7,191 nucleotides of DNA from Atribacteria bacterium SCGC AAA255-G05 (GTDB lineage: Bacteria; Atribacterota; Phoenicimicrobiia; Phoenicimicrobiales; Phoenicimicrobiaceae): the NCBI GenBank assembly GCA_000405605.1, contig ASPA01000008.1:1-7191 (forward strand), in the 5' to 3' direction. The translations under genes were made by a program, and so were the position numbers. This document shows positions 1-5,751 of this stretch, in pieces. The notes under the pieces were generated by a model, which saw only the letters and a program-made list of their open reading frames with translations, had not been told where the DNA came from and did not search any database. Numbering within the stretch: position 1 is the first letter of the stretch; each line of letters starts with the position of its first letter.

Positions 1-1123
1 TGTTTGATTCTATCGCTCCTGCTCTTTCTATTCCTTTATCTTTTAGTATAAACTGATTGGTAATCCCTTGACGGTTACGAGATATGTAGGTATAAAGTTT
101 TACTAGTTTATCTTTCTCTTTAAGGTCATAGGGATTTCTGATTAGCTGGTCTATTACCGATAAACCCTTATCTATCTGATTAGATAACAGCAGGTCTTTT
201 ATTACCTTCTGTTCCTCTTTCCTTCTACTTAAGGATTCTTTAAACCTTTTGTAAAGATGGTAGAGACAGAGAATATAGGTGGCAGAAGAAAAGTAATCTT
301 TTATCCCGGAGGTGATCCAGGAATCCCCGTCTCCTCCGAAAATGACCTTTTTCACTTTAGAGAGGGAGAGTCTTTCCTCTGCTAGGAGACTTAGTCTTTC
401 CATAAAGCCTTTCCCTGTACCGATAAAGGTGAATTTCTCGGTTAGTCTTTTAGATTTACCAGTAGAATAGCGGGCTTCTTTTCCGGTATAGCCCACACCC
501 AGTTTTACTTCCATCTTTTCTTTTTTCTTCTTATCCTTATGCTGTAAACTAATATAGGTAGCATCCACTTCCATATAGGCAGTATCGGGGGCCTCTTTAT
601 CCGGGTAATTCAAGTTCTCTATCTGTCTTAACTTTTTCTCCTGGTTTTCTATGATTAACTTACCCTCTTTTATTACCGATTGTCTTATGGCTTCATGGCA
701 GCGGGGACCGCCGATTAAGAGTCTTATTCCCTCTACTACCTCTCGATAGGAAGAAAAACCAGAAAGGAAACATTCTATCCTGGCTCGAGATAGACTGATG
801 CGTTGGTTTTTAATTATACTTAAGGCCTCATCTAAGAGATAACAACTTTTACCAGTCTTCTTGTCTTTATAACGGGTGCGGGAATAGAGGATATCACCGA
901 AACGGGTAAGGAAGTATTTTTCCCTTTTACCGGTGTTTTTAAGTTTCCCTCTTTCTCTCTTATTACGCAAGGTATCATCTATATCGGTAATGGCTTTTTC
1001 AAATACCTTGCGGGCAATATCCTGTAATATTTCAAAGATCATATTCTCTAAGATATCGAAGGTTAGACCCTTAATGGGTATTTTAATCTTGACCTCGGGG
1101 AAAGTTATTGTTATAGTATCCAT
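1..1123 (-). CDS. ISLre2/UPF0236-family transposase, 3'-truncated by window edge
   Basis: This is a DDE-type transposase that would move the element in which it lies. From the ATG at 1121-1123 the frame is open for 374 codons to the window edge, so the C-terminus is missing. Family landmarks visible are MEVDATY at about residues 184-190 (first acidic residue, D187), GGDGDSW at 263-269 (second acidic residue, D265 or D267) and GAIESN at 369-374, just at the edge, which carries the expected catalytic glutamate (E372). The N-terminal ~60 residues are the family's usual helical lead-in, followed by a basic stretch (RNKRERGKLKNTGKR). The start is supported by a strong AAAGGAGGT ribosome binding site at 1135-1143. 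Family members are usually somewhat longer than 400 residues, so several dozen are missing. No internal stop or frameshift is seen, so this copy may be functional. Assignment to ISLre2 is from remembered motifs, not a search. Confidence 0.88.
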   Translation of the reverse strand, partial: MDTITITFPEVKIKIPIKGLTFDILENMIFEILQDIARKVFEKAITDIDDTLRNKRERGKLKNTGKREKYFLTRFGDILYSRTRYKDKKTGKSCYLLDEALSIIKNQRISLSRARIECFLSGFSSYREVVEGIRLLIGGPRCHEAIRQSVIKEGKLIIENQEKKLRQIENLNYPDKEAPDTAYMEVDATYISLQHKDKKKKEKMEVKLGVGYTGKEARYSTGKSKRLTEKFTFIGTGKGFMERLSLLAEERLSLSKVKKVIFGGDGDSWITSGIKDYFSSATYILCLYHLYKRFKESLSRRKEEQKVIKDLLLSNQIDKGLSVIDQLIRNPYDLKEKDKLVKLYTYISRNRQGITNQFILKDKGIERAGAIESN

Positions 1124-1124
1124 G

Positions 1125-1181
1125 GGTGTATCTTACCTCCTTTGTTAAAAAGGGTTTATTTTGTATAGGTAAGTCTACACC
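1125..1181 (-). promoter_or_regulatory. Transposase leader hairpin overlapping the ribosome binding site
   Basis: Read on the minus strand, GGTGTAGACTTACCT (1181-1167) can pair with AGGTAAGATACACC (1138-1125). This gives 13 base pairs broken by one small internal bulge. The downstream arm starts inside the Shine-Dalgarno (its AGGT) and ends two bases before the ATG. A weak -10-like TATACA (1167-1162) begins at the inner end of the upstream arm. A transcript started from it would lack the upstream arm, whereas a transcript entering from the aconitase-X operon would carry both arms and fold. The pairing is directly visible; the regulatory role is inferred. Confidence 0.5.
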
Positions 1182-1246
1182 TTTTTATTATTTTTTTGCA
1201 ATCCTTCTCTTGTTACTTGTCTTATTATTAACCAAAGAAAGTATTA

Positions 1247-1726
1247 TTAATATATAATGCTTTTTCTTCTAACTACCCCACTAAAGTTTACACTAACTAC
1301 ATGTTGGCCAAGTTTAGTCGGAAAAATTAGGAACGGAAGAGCGGTATAACTTGGTATTACACCGATATTCTCATAATATTCTGAAGCTGGTTTCATTATA
1401 CTTTCCATTTCGGCTACCAACTGTTTTGAAAACTCCATCCTTCTAGCTGCTTTTTTTAAATCAACAAACTTTGGTTCCATTGTAGCAGGAACCTTTAAGT
1501 GTGTTACTCCTTCAGTTAAGGTTCCAGTTAGTTCTCTAGACCATTTCCCTTGCCGTCCATAAGGAAAGAACATAGTATCGGCAGGCATAAGATGAGCATA
1601 TACGATATCCACCATCCGTTCTGCACCTTCTGCTTCTCCTTTTGCAATGAGTATTTCCATTGCTTTACGAACACCGACTCCCTCTTCTCCAGAGAGCATT
1701 CGTTTCTCTTTATCATTTAAATACAT
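1247..1726 (-). pseudogene. Aconitase X (AcnX/DUF521) catalytic subunit, N-terminal fragment cut by ISLre2 element
   Basis: AcnX-family enzymes are iron-sulphur hydro-lyases that dehydrate small hydroxy acids (known members act on cis-3-hydroxy-L-proline and, in archaea, mevalonate 5-phosphate). The 159-codon reading frame opens with the usual AcnX N-terminus (LNDKEKRMLSGEEG, then KAMEILIAKGEAEGAERMV). It continues to GVIPSYTALPFL at about 122-133 and GQHVVSVNFSGVV at about 139-151, which correspond to the family's central active-site region. Family members are near 400 residues, so more than half is missing. The last few residues are followed by a stop in AT-rich DNA leading into the transposase leader, so the simplest reading is disruption by that insertion. 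The rest of the gene, and the small swivel-domain partner (DUF126), would be sought beyond the left edge. One oddity: the family usually has a Cys in the YTCxPY motif, whereas this copy reads YTALPF. The start is supported by AAAGGAGA seven bases upstream of the ATG. The substrate cannot be told. Confidence 0.75.
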
Positions 1727-1823
1727 TACTATTCTCCTTTTTTACAGTAAAATTTTTTATAATGTGGAATTTCTTAACTTAATTTTTTTAATGTATATGC
1801 TTTTTAGAAAAAAATTACGTCAA

Positions 1824-1838
1824 ATGTTGGGGCAACAT
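1824..1838 (-). other. Short hairpin in the gap between the UxaA and AcnX genes
   Basis: ATGTTG and CAACAT form a perfect 6-bp stem around a three-base loop in the 132-base gap between the two genes. On the minus strand a run of seven T residues follows about 10 bases later, not directly, so this is a poor intrinsic terminator. It might be an mRNA processing or attenuation element, or nothing. TTGACG (1823-1818) lies just after it, but there is no well-spaced -10. Confidence 0.3.
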
Positions 1839-1858
1839 CAATTTCTTTCATGTCTTTC

Positions 1859-3028
1859 TTATATAACTGGCCCCTTAACCCATATCTCCATTGTCTCATT
1901 GTAATTGCATATTTCTGCTTTTACTTTTTTCCCTGATGCTACGTCTATTATTTCTTGGAAGATTTTTTCTCCTAATTTTTTAATTGATGAACTTTTAGTT
2001 AATATTGAGCTTACATCAACATCAATATGGACCCCAAGATTATCAACTGTTTGTGGGTTACCACAGATTTTAATTACAGGAGCAACTGGATGTCCTTGCG
2101 GGGCACCTCTCCCTGTAGTGAATAAAACTACAGATGCCCCCCCAATTACAAAACCTGTAAGGGCGTCAGGTTCTCTTCCTGGTGTATCTTTTATATATAA
2201 TCCCTTTCGATTACCTAAAAATTCTGAATAATTTAAAACATCTTCTATTTGACAAGAGCCACTTTTAACAATTGCTCCTAATGATTTTTCTTCGATGGAA
2301 CTTAATCCCCCTGCAATATTGCCAGGTGTTGGCTGGCCTTGTCTCATATCAACACCCATAGTTTTTGCTCTTTTTTCCATATTATTAACTATTTCATATA
2401 TTCTGTTTGAAACTCTTTTATTAGATGCCCTTTTTGTTAAAATTTGCTCAGCGCCTATAAATTCTGTAGTTTCTCCAAAAATTACAGATCCTCCGGACTT
2501 GACCAACATATCAACTGCTACACCCGTAGCTGGGTTAGAGGCAAGTCCTGAAGTAGCATCCGAAGATCCGCATTTAATACCTACAATTAGACGCGATATA
2601 TCAACTTTTTCGCGTCTACAAGAAGAAATTTTCGATAATAATTGTTTTGCCATTGCTGATCCTTCATTAATGGCATTAATACTTCCTCCAACTTCTTGAA
2701 TTACAATCTTTTTCACAGGTTTACCGAATGCAGTTATCTCTTTTTCTATCCTATCAACATTGGTACCCTCACATCCCAAACTTACTAATAAAATTGCACC
2801 GAGATTTGGATTTTTAGCTAAACTTATTAGTGAATCTGTAATCACTTTTAAATCTGGTGGAGTTTGACAGCAACCTTGATGATGAGTAATAAGAGTACAT
2901 TCGTTTACATTATTTTTAATTGCTCTCGCAACTTCATTTGCACAAACTACTGTTGACATTATTCCTACGTAATTTCGTGTGCCTACTAAACCGCTATTAC
3001 GAACGTATCCAAAGAATTCTTTTTTCAT
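1859..3028 (-). CDS. UxaA-family dehydratase large (catalytic) subunit
   Basis: This is the large subunit of a split UxaA-type hydro-lyase. Known relatives include altronate dehydratase, galactarate dehydratase and (2R)-sulfolactate sulfo-lyase (SuyB); all remove water or sulfite from a C2-C3 hydroxy acid using a bound metal. Family motifs run in order along the 389 residues: HHQGCCQT at 49-56, LGCEGT at 84-89, KCGSSDATSG at 152-161 with SNPATG shortly after, GETTEFIGAE at 185-194, PGNIAGG at 235-241, EEKSLG at 246-251 and FTTGRGAPQG at 303-312. The length matches stand-alone large subunits rather than the ~500-residue fused altronate dehydratase. The start overlaps the small-subunit stop by four bases (ATGA), with GGAGGG eight bases upstream inside that gene, so the two are translationally coupled. 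Cytoplasmic. The substrate is not fixed by sequence: the regulator and AcnX neighbours favour a sugar acid or hydroxy acid. UxaA, GarD-like and SuyB-like remain open. Confidence 0.9.
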   Translation of the reverse strand: MKKEFFGYVRNSGLVGTRNYVGIMSTVVCANEVARAIKNNVNECTLITHHQGCCQTPPDLKVITDSLISLAKNPNLGAILLVSLGCEGTNVDRIEKEITAFGKPVKKIVIQEVGGSINAINEGSAMAKQLLSKISSCRREKVDISRLIVGIKCGSSDATSGLASNPATGVAVDMLVKSGGSVIFGETTEFIGAEQILTKRASNKRVSNRIYEIVNNMEKRAKTMGVDMRQGQPTPGNIAGGLSSIEEKSLGAIVKSGSCQIEDVLNYSEFLGNRKGLYIKDTPGREPDALTGFVIGGASVVLFTTGRGAPQGHPVAPVIKICGNPQTVDNLGVHIDVDVSSILTKSSSIKKLGEKIFQEIIDVASGKKVKAEICNYNETMEIWVKGPVI

Positions 3029-3327
3029 TCTGTTTTCCCTCCGATATCTCCTCTACCTCTATTGCTTTCAAGGTTATGAATATGTACCCATTCCCCCTTT
3101 TTAATTTCAGAGATAGCTGTTCCAATAGATTCACCATATTTTATTATTTGGTCCTCTTTATTGATATACTTTAATGCAAATTTATGACCAAGTTTAATAT
3201 CATTTTCTATTTTTATTTTAATATTACTTTTTTCTGTATTAACTGTTATCAAGGAATCTTTTTTAATGTCTTCCAACGCAGTAGCAACATTATCTCTACT
3301 ATTACACACAACAGCTTTTTTCTTCAT
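3025..3327 (-). CDS. UxaA-family dehydratase small subunit (SAF domain)
   Basis: At 100 residues this is the separate SAF-domain subunit that pairs with the large subunit encoded immediately downstream, as in SuyA/SuyB and split altronate-dehydratase-like enzymes. The pattern DNVATALEDI at 12-21, LGHKFALK at 46-53, KYGESIGTAISEIKKGEW at 63-80 and HIHN at 82-85 is the hallmark of this domain. In fused relatives it forms the N-terminus of the polypeptide. The ATG is preceded at eight bases by AAGGAAGG, a good ribosome binding site. The 3' end carries the ribosome binding site of the next gene and overlaps it by four bases. Function is inferred from the family and the coupling; the substrate is unknown. 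Confidence 0.9.
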   Translation of the reverse strand: MKKKAVVCNSRDNVATALEDIKKDSLITVNTEKSNIKIKIENDIKLGHKFALKYINKEDQIIKYGESIGTAISEIKKGEWVHIHNLESNRGRGDIGGKTE

Positions 3328-3524
3328 TAATATTTCCTTCCTTTCGAATAAATAATAAACTTAAATTTAACCACAAAATCCTTTTATAGAAGAAGATAAA
3401 TAACACCCATTTATTTTCACCCCAACCGTCATTAAAAAATTATATGTTATTCTGTTTCTATTTATACGGATAAAAATAACCGTAAAAAGTTAGCTCCTAT
3501 TATTATCAAGATTATTAATATTCC
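3328..3524 (-). other. 197-base gap between regulator and dehydratase genes
   Basis: The gap is AT-rich and without a credible gene. It contains a small hairpin near the regulator end (TACGG at 3463-3467 and CCGTA at 3480-3484), without a T-run. TATAAT on the minus strand (3444-3439) might be a -10 element but has no recognisable -35. A 10-bp TTAAATTTAA palindrome lies at 3361-3370. A promoter or operator for the dehydratase genes would be expected here if they are not simply co-transcribed with the regulator, but I cannot assign one. Confidence 0.3.
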
Positions 3525-4178
3525 CTATTTTTTATCAAAATTCTTCATTTCTAATTGTTTTATCCCACATTTTTTGGCTTCATTGATATGAAATACTAAA
3601 ATTCTCTTGGCTCTTTTTACATCCTTTTTTAATATATAATTTATTAAAACTATATGACATTTTAAACATCCTTCGAAATCTGGATCCATTCTTTGAGAAA
3701 TTTTAATAAAATTATAAATATTCGAGTACATTTCATATAATTTTTTATTTAAAGAACTTTTTATTATTAATAAATGTAGTTCATTGTCTGTTTTATTAAA
3801 TCTTTCTCTCTTCTTTTTTTTATTGCTTTCCAATTGTAAATTTTCTGTCTCTTGTTTTAGTGTTTTTAATTTGTTAATATTTATGTTTTTTATGCCAATT
3901 TCTAGAGCATAAGGTTCAAACATTTTTCGTAAATCATAAATTTCTTCCATATCTCTAACCGAAGGTTTAATCACGTGATATCCTCTTCGAGGAATAATGA
4001 TTATTAACCCATCTTTTATCAACTTATTTAATACATCTCTAATAGGCGTTTGGCTTACTTCAAATTCTTTGGCCAACTCATTCATATTTATTCTTTGGCC
4101 TAATTTTAATTCAAGGTTAATAATTCTATCTTTTAATATATTATAAATTTGATTAGATAAATTTGTTTCTATGTTCAT
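3525..4178 (-). CDS. GntR-family transcriptional regulator, FCD (FadR) subfamily
   Basis: This is a 217-residue DNA-binding regulator that probably controls the dehydratase operon downstream, most likely as a repressor released by a carboxylic-acid ligand. Residues ~7-72 form the winged helix-turn-helix, with ELAKEFEVSQTPIRDVL at 34-50 as the recognition part and PRRGYHVI at 63-70 as the wing. Residues ~78-205 form the all-helical FCD ligand domain. D131, H135, H175 and H197 are spaced like the Asp/His3 metal site that holds carboxylate ligands in this subfamily. The middle is rich in lysine (KKKKRERFNK). The start is supported by GGTGGG seven bases upstream, a slightly weak ribosome binding site. 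The promoter and a likely autoregulatory palindrome lie just upstream. The gene points the same way as the SAF, UxaA and AcnX genes, as is common for FCD regulators of sugar-acid catabolism. The ligand is unknown. Confidence 0.9.
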   Translation of the reverse strand: MNIETNLSNQIYNILKDRIINLELKLGQRINMNELAKEFEVSQTPIRDVLNKLIKDGLIIIIPRRGYHVIKPSVRDMEEIYDLRKMFEPYALEIGIKNININKLKTLKQETENLQLESNKKKKRERFNKTDNELHLLIIKSSLNKKLYEMYSNIYNFIKISQRMDPDFEGCLKCHIVLINYILKKDVKRAKRILVFHINEAKKCGIKQLEMKNFDKK

Positions 4179-4207
4179 TTATAATCCCACCATATATTTT
4201 ATATAAT

Positions 4208-4223
4208 ATATAATATATTATAT
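4208..4223. promoter_or_regulatory. Candidate operator: 16-bp perfect palindrome
   Basis: ATATAATATATTATAT is a perfect 16-bp palindrome covering the -10 element and part of the spacer of the regulator promoter. FCD-type GntR regulators commonly bind AT-rich palindromes at their own promoters, so this is a natural autoregulation site. The local AT content is extreme, so chance is a real alternative. Confidence 0.4.
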
Positions 4224-4238
4224 TTATTTTATTGTCAA
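4210..4238 (-). promoter_or_regulatory. Sigma-A-type promoter of the GntR regulator gene
   Basis: On the minus strand a perfect -35 TTGACA (4238-4233) is separated by 17 bases from TATTAT (4215-4210). This predicts a start near 4203 and a leader of about 25 bases. It is the best promoter in the window. The left target duplication of the neighbouring insertion sequence begins on the last base of the -35 and the element end is 18 bases further out, so the core promoter is preserved but everything upstream was replaced. A second TTGACA lay 21 bases upstream before the insertion and is now on the far side of the element (5754-5749). Confidence 0.7.
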
Positions 4239-4255
4239 CCATTTTTTAATCTTGT
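4238..4255 (+). repeat. Target-site duplication, left copy (18 bp)
   Basis: ACCATTTTTTAATCTTGT occurs here and, identically, at 5734-5751, exactly bracketing the insertion sequence. The 18-bp length fits the ISTde1-like subgroup of the IS1202 family, for which 15-18 bp duplications are known. An intact exact repeat indicates a simple transposition event that has not been rearranged since. Confidence 0.9.
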
Positions 4256-4284
4256 GTCATTTAAGAATTAAAAGTGAACCCTTT
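4256..4284 (+). repeat. Left terminal inverted repeat
   Basis: The first 29 bases of the element match the reverse complement of the last 29 at 23 positions. The uninterrupted core TTAAAAGTGAACC is at 4268-4280. Confidence 0.85.
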
Positions 4285-4300
4285 TTTTACGATTTAAAAT

Positions 4301-4314
4301 TTAAAAGTGAACCC
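4301..4314 (+). repeat. Inner copy of the terminal core, left end
   Basis: TTAAAAGTGAACCC repeats the outer core (4268-4281) in the same orientation 33 bases further in. Two copies per end suggest a two-site transposase binding arrangement. The inner copy also lies at the -35 position of the likely transposase promoter, so bound transposase could repress its own gene. Confidence 0.75.
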
Positions 4315-4332
4315 TTTAAAACAAACTAAAAC

Positions 4333-4338
4333 TATAAT
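4333..4338 (+). promoter_or_regulatory. Possible -10 of the transposase promoter
   Basis: TATAAT is a consensus -10 about 38 bases before the transposase ATG. No good -35 lies at the right spacing; that position falls within the inner terminal repeat. Transcription would start near 4345, inside the upstream arm of the leader hairpin. Confidence 0.4.
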
Positions 4339-4372
4339 AATATAGGATTAAAAAAGTGAGGTCCTATATTAT
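4337..4372 (+). promoter_or_regulatory. Transposase leader hairpin with Shine-Dalgarno in the loop and start codon in the stem
   Basis: ATAATATAGGA (4337-4347) pairs perfectly over 11 bp with TCCTATATTAT (4362-4372). The 14-base loop holds the Shine-Dalgarno GTGAGG, and the last two stem bases are the AT of the ATG. Transcripts from the adjacent TATAAT would start inside the upstream arm and form only a partial stem, while read-through transcripts would fold fully. The pairing is directly visible; translational control is inferred by analogy with IS10-type elements. Confidence 0.55.
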
Positions 4373-5619
4373 GAAACAGTTACATAAAAAATTTAATAAT
4401 TGCCAGGTTAAAGAATTAATTACCCGTTATCTAAAAAAGAAAATAGCAAGAAAATACATCCAAGAAATTTTAGGTATTAAGAAAACAAGATTCTTTGCTT
4501 TAGTAAAACGATTAAAAGCTGATCCCGAGAATTTCTCTATTTCATACTCTCGTAGAATACCTACTCGAAAAATAAATCCAGATATAGAGAAAAATATTGT
4601 AAAAGAACTAAAGATCGAAAAAGATTTAATTAAAGCAAAAGAAGTACCGATTAAGTATTACAACTACAGTTACATAAAAGATCTTTTAGAACAAAAATAT
4701 AGCCAGAGAGTATCTTTGCCTACTATAATCGACCGAGCAAAAAGAAATAATTTTTATTTTTTAAGGCCGAAGAGAAAAGCTCATGATAGAGAGGTAATAA
4801 CCAACTACCCGGGGGAACTGATTCAACACGATTCTTCTCATCATCTGTTTGCCCCTTATGCTGACAGAAAATGGTACCTGATTAGATTACAGCAGGTTGA
4901 TCCTGTATGCTGTCCTGGTAGAAAGAGAGACCGCCTGGGAACATATCCTGGCCTTAGAGGCAGTTTTATTAAAATACGGATTCCCTCTGGCCTATTATGT
5001 AGATAGTCATTCTATCTTTCGCTTTGTACAAGGTAGAGATTCCTTCTGGCGAAACCATTACAAACTTACTGATGAGGCTAATCCGCAGTGGAAACAGGTT
5101 TTAGATGACTGTGGGGTAAAGGTAACCTATGCTCTATCTCCACAGACCAAGGGGAAGATTGAAAGACCTTATAGATGGATTCAGGACCGATTGGTCAGGA
5201 TCTGTTACAGAGAGAATATTAGGGATATTAAAAAAGGCCAATTAATCTTGAATAACCTTGTCCAAAGATACAATTACCGAATAGTACATTCTACTACCGG
5301 GCAAATTCCTTATATCAGATTTCAAAGAGCATTAAGAGAGAAAAGATCTCTCTTTAGAGAATTTAGGATAAGGCCACCATTTTTATCAAGCAAGGATATC
5401 TTCTGTTTAAGAATAGAGAGAATGGTAAACCCTTATCGTAAAGTGTCTATCAATAATTTAGAATTAAAAGTACCTGGTGCACCATTACACGAGAGAATAC
5501 AACTTCGGATTGTACCAGATAGAGAATCTGGCTTATCTGAAGTAAGATTCTGGTATAGAGATAATTTTTTAGGTAGTCAAAAAGTTAAAAATTCTGATTT
5601 AAATTTAGTCCAGTTTTAA
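4371..5619 (+). pseudogene. IS1202-family DDE (rve) transposase, frameshifted
   Basis: The gene starts at the ATG at 4371, eight bases after GAGGT; a GTG at 4356 in the same frame is unlikely because it overlaps that site. It reads in one frame to about 4884 and then must change frame to continue to the stop at 5617-5619. The N-terminal ~110 residues are basic and helix-turn-helix-like (KKIARKYIQEILGIKKTRF). The rve catalytic core follows: first Asp in IQHDSSHH (codon 4830), second in YYVDSHSIF (codon 5002) and Glu in KGKIERPYRW (codon 5161), the DDE triad. At the break, the first frame reads WYLI and the second resumes LDYSR. Relatives normally read WYLITSLDDYSR, so a deletion of about 8 or 11 bases is the simplest explanation. 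No slippery heptamer is present, which argues against programmed frameshifting. A C-terminal beta-rich domain (~60 residues) is intact. Relation to IS481/ISNCY-type transposases is clear; IS1202 is preferred because of the long target duplication. Confidence 0.82.
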
Positions 5620-5687
5620 CTTTTAACTAATAAGTTATTTGTATTTAAATAGTTGTAAAAAAATAGTATATTTTTAATCTTTAGGGT

Positions 5688-5699
5688 GTTCACTTTTAA
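5688..5699 (-). repeat. Inner copy of the terminal core, right end
   Basis: GTTCACTTTTAA is the reverse complement of the core TTAAAAGTGAAC, placed 22 bases inside the outer copy (5709-5721). The spacing differs from the left end (33 bases), so the two ends are not equivalent. Confidence 0.7.
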
Positions 5700-5704
5700 A
5701 ATTT

Positions 5705-5733
5705 AAATGGTTCACTTTTAAAATTTAACTAAC
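5705..5733 (-). repeat. Right terminal inverted repeat
   Basis: The reverse complement of these 29 bases matches the left tip at 23 of 29 positions. The core GGTTCACTTTTAA lies at 5709-5721. Confidence 0.85.
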
Positions 5734-5751
5734 ACCATTTTTTAATCTTGT
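5734..5751 (+). repeat. Target-site duplication, right copy (18 bp)
   Basis: This is identical to 4238-4255. It also supplies the TTG (5748-5750) that is the first possible start of the downstream reading frame. Removing the element and one copy restores a continuous regulator-to-downstream-gene intergenic region. Confidence 0.9.

Larger units (their letters stand above)
1..1250 (-). mobile_element. ISLre2-family insertion sequence, partial (inner end approximate)
   Basis: The element consists of the UPF0236-type transposase plus roughly 60-130 bases of AT-rich leader upstream of it. Its far end lies beyond position 1, so terminal inverted repeats and a target duplication cannot be compared. 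The near end must lie between the leader hairpin (ending at 1181) and the last codons that still resemble aconitase X (about 1262). The coordinate 1250 is therefore an estimate. The element is visibly less AT-rich than the regulator region further right. It interrupts the aconitase-X gene. Confidence 0.7.
4256..5733 (+). mobile_element. Complete insertion sequence, IS1202 family (ISTde1-like), 1478 bp
   Basis: The element is fixed by three agreeing signals: exact 18-bp direct repeats outside, 29-bp imperfect inverted repeats at both tips, and a single DDE transposase gene inside. The TTAAAAGTGAAC core starts 12 bases from each tip, so the ends are symmetrical. Each end also carries a second, inner copy of the core. 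Size, transposase type and long target duplication match the IS1202 family. The subgroup call rests on duplication length and remembered family traits, not on a database match. The transposase is frameshifted, so this copy is probably non-autonomous, although the ends look usable in trans. It sits between the GntR regulator promoter and the divergent gene at 5748. Confidence 0.88.

Noticed and set aside
933..1148. 71-codon plus-strand reading frame
   Set aside because: It lies wholly against the well-supported ISLre2 transposase on the other strand, reads as low-complexity hydrophobic residues and has no ribosome binding site.
1223..1250. 9-bp direct repeat TATTATTAA (1223-1231 and 1242-1250) as a target duplication of the ISLre2 element
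   Set aside because: Both copies lie on the same side of the transposase with only ten bases between them, so they cannot bracket it. Simple AT repetition is enough to explain them.
1528..1716. 62-codon minus-strand frame inside the AcnX fragment
   Set aside because: It is an out-of-frame shadow of a region where the longer frame gives clear AcnX motifs.
1905..2699. Two plus-strand reading frames (1905-2231 and 2295-2699)
   Set aside because: They are antisense to the UxaA large subunit, which matches its family end to end; they have no recognisable motif.
4256..4320. CRISPR-like direct repeats at the left element end
   Set aside because: There are only two copies, with inverted partners at the other end; they are terminal repeats of the insertion sequence.
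4871..4900. Programmed ribosomal frameshift in the IS1202-type transposase
   Set aside because: No A-AAA-AAG-type slippery site or following structure is visible, and conserved residues are missing at the junction, which points to a deletion.
5617..5640. TAACTT...AAGTTA hairpin as transposase terminator
   Set aside because: The stem is only six mostly A-T pairs with a nine-base loop and a short T-run, too weak to annotate.
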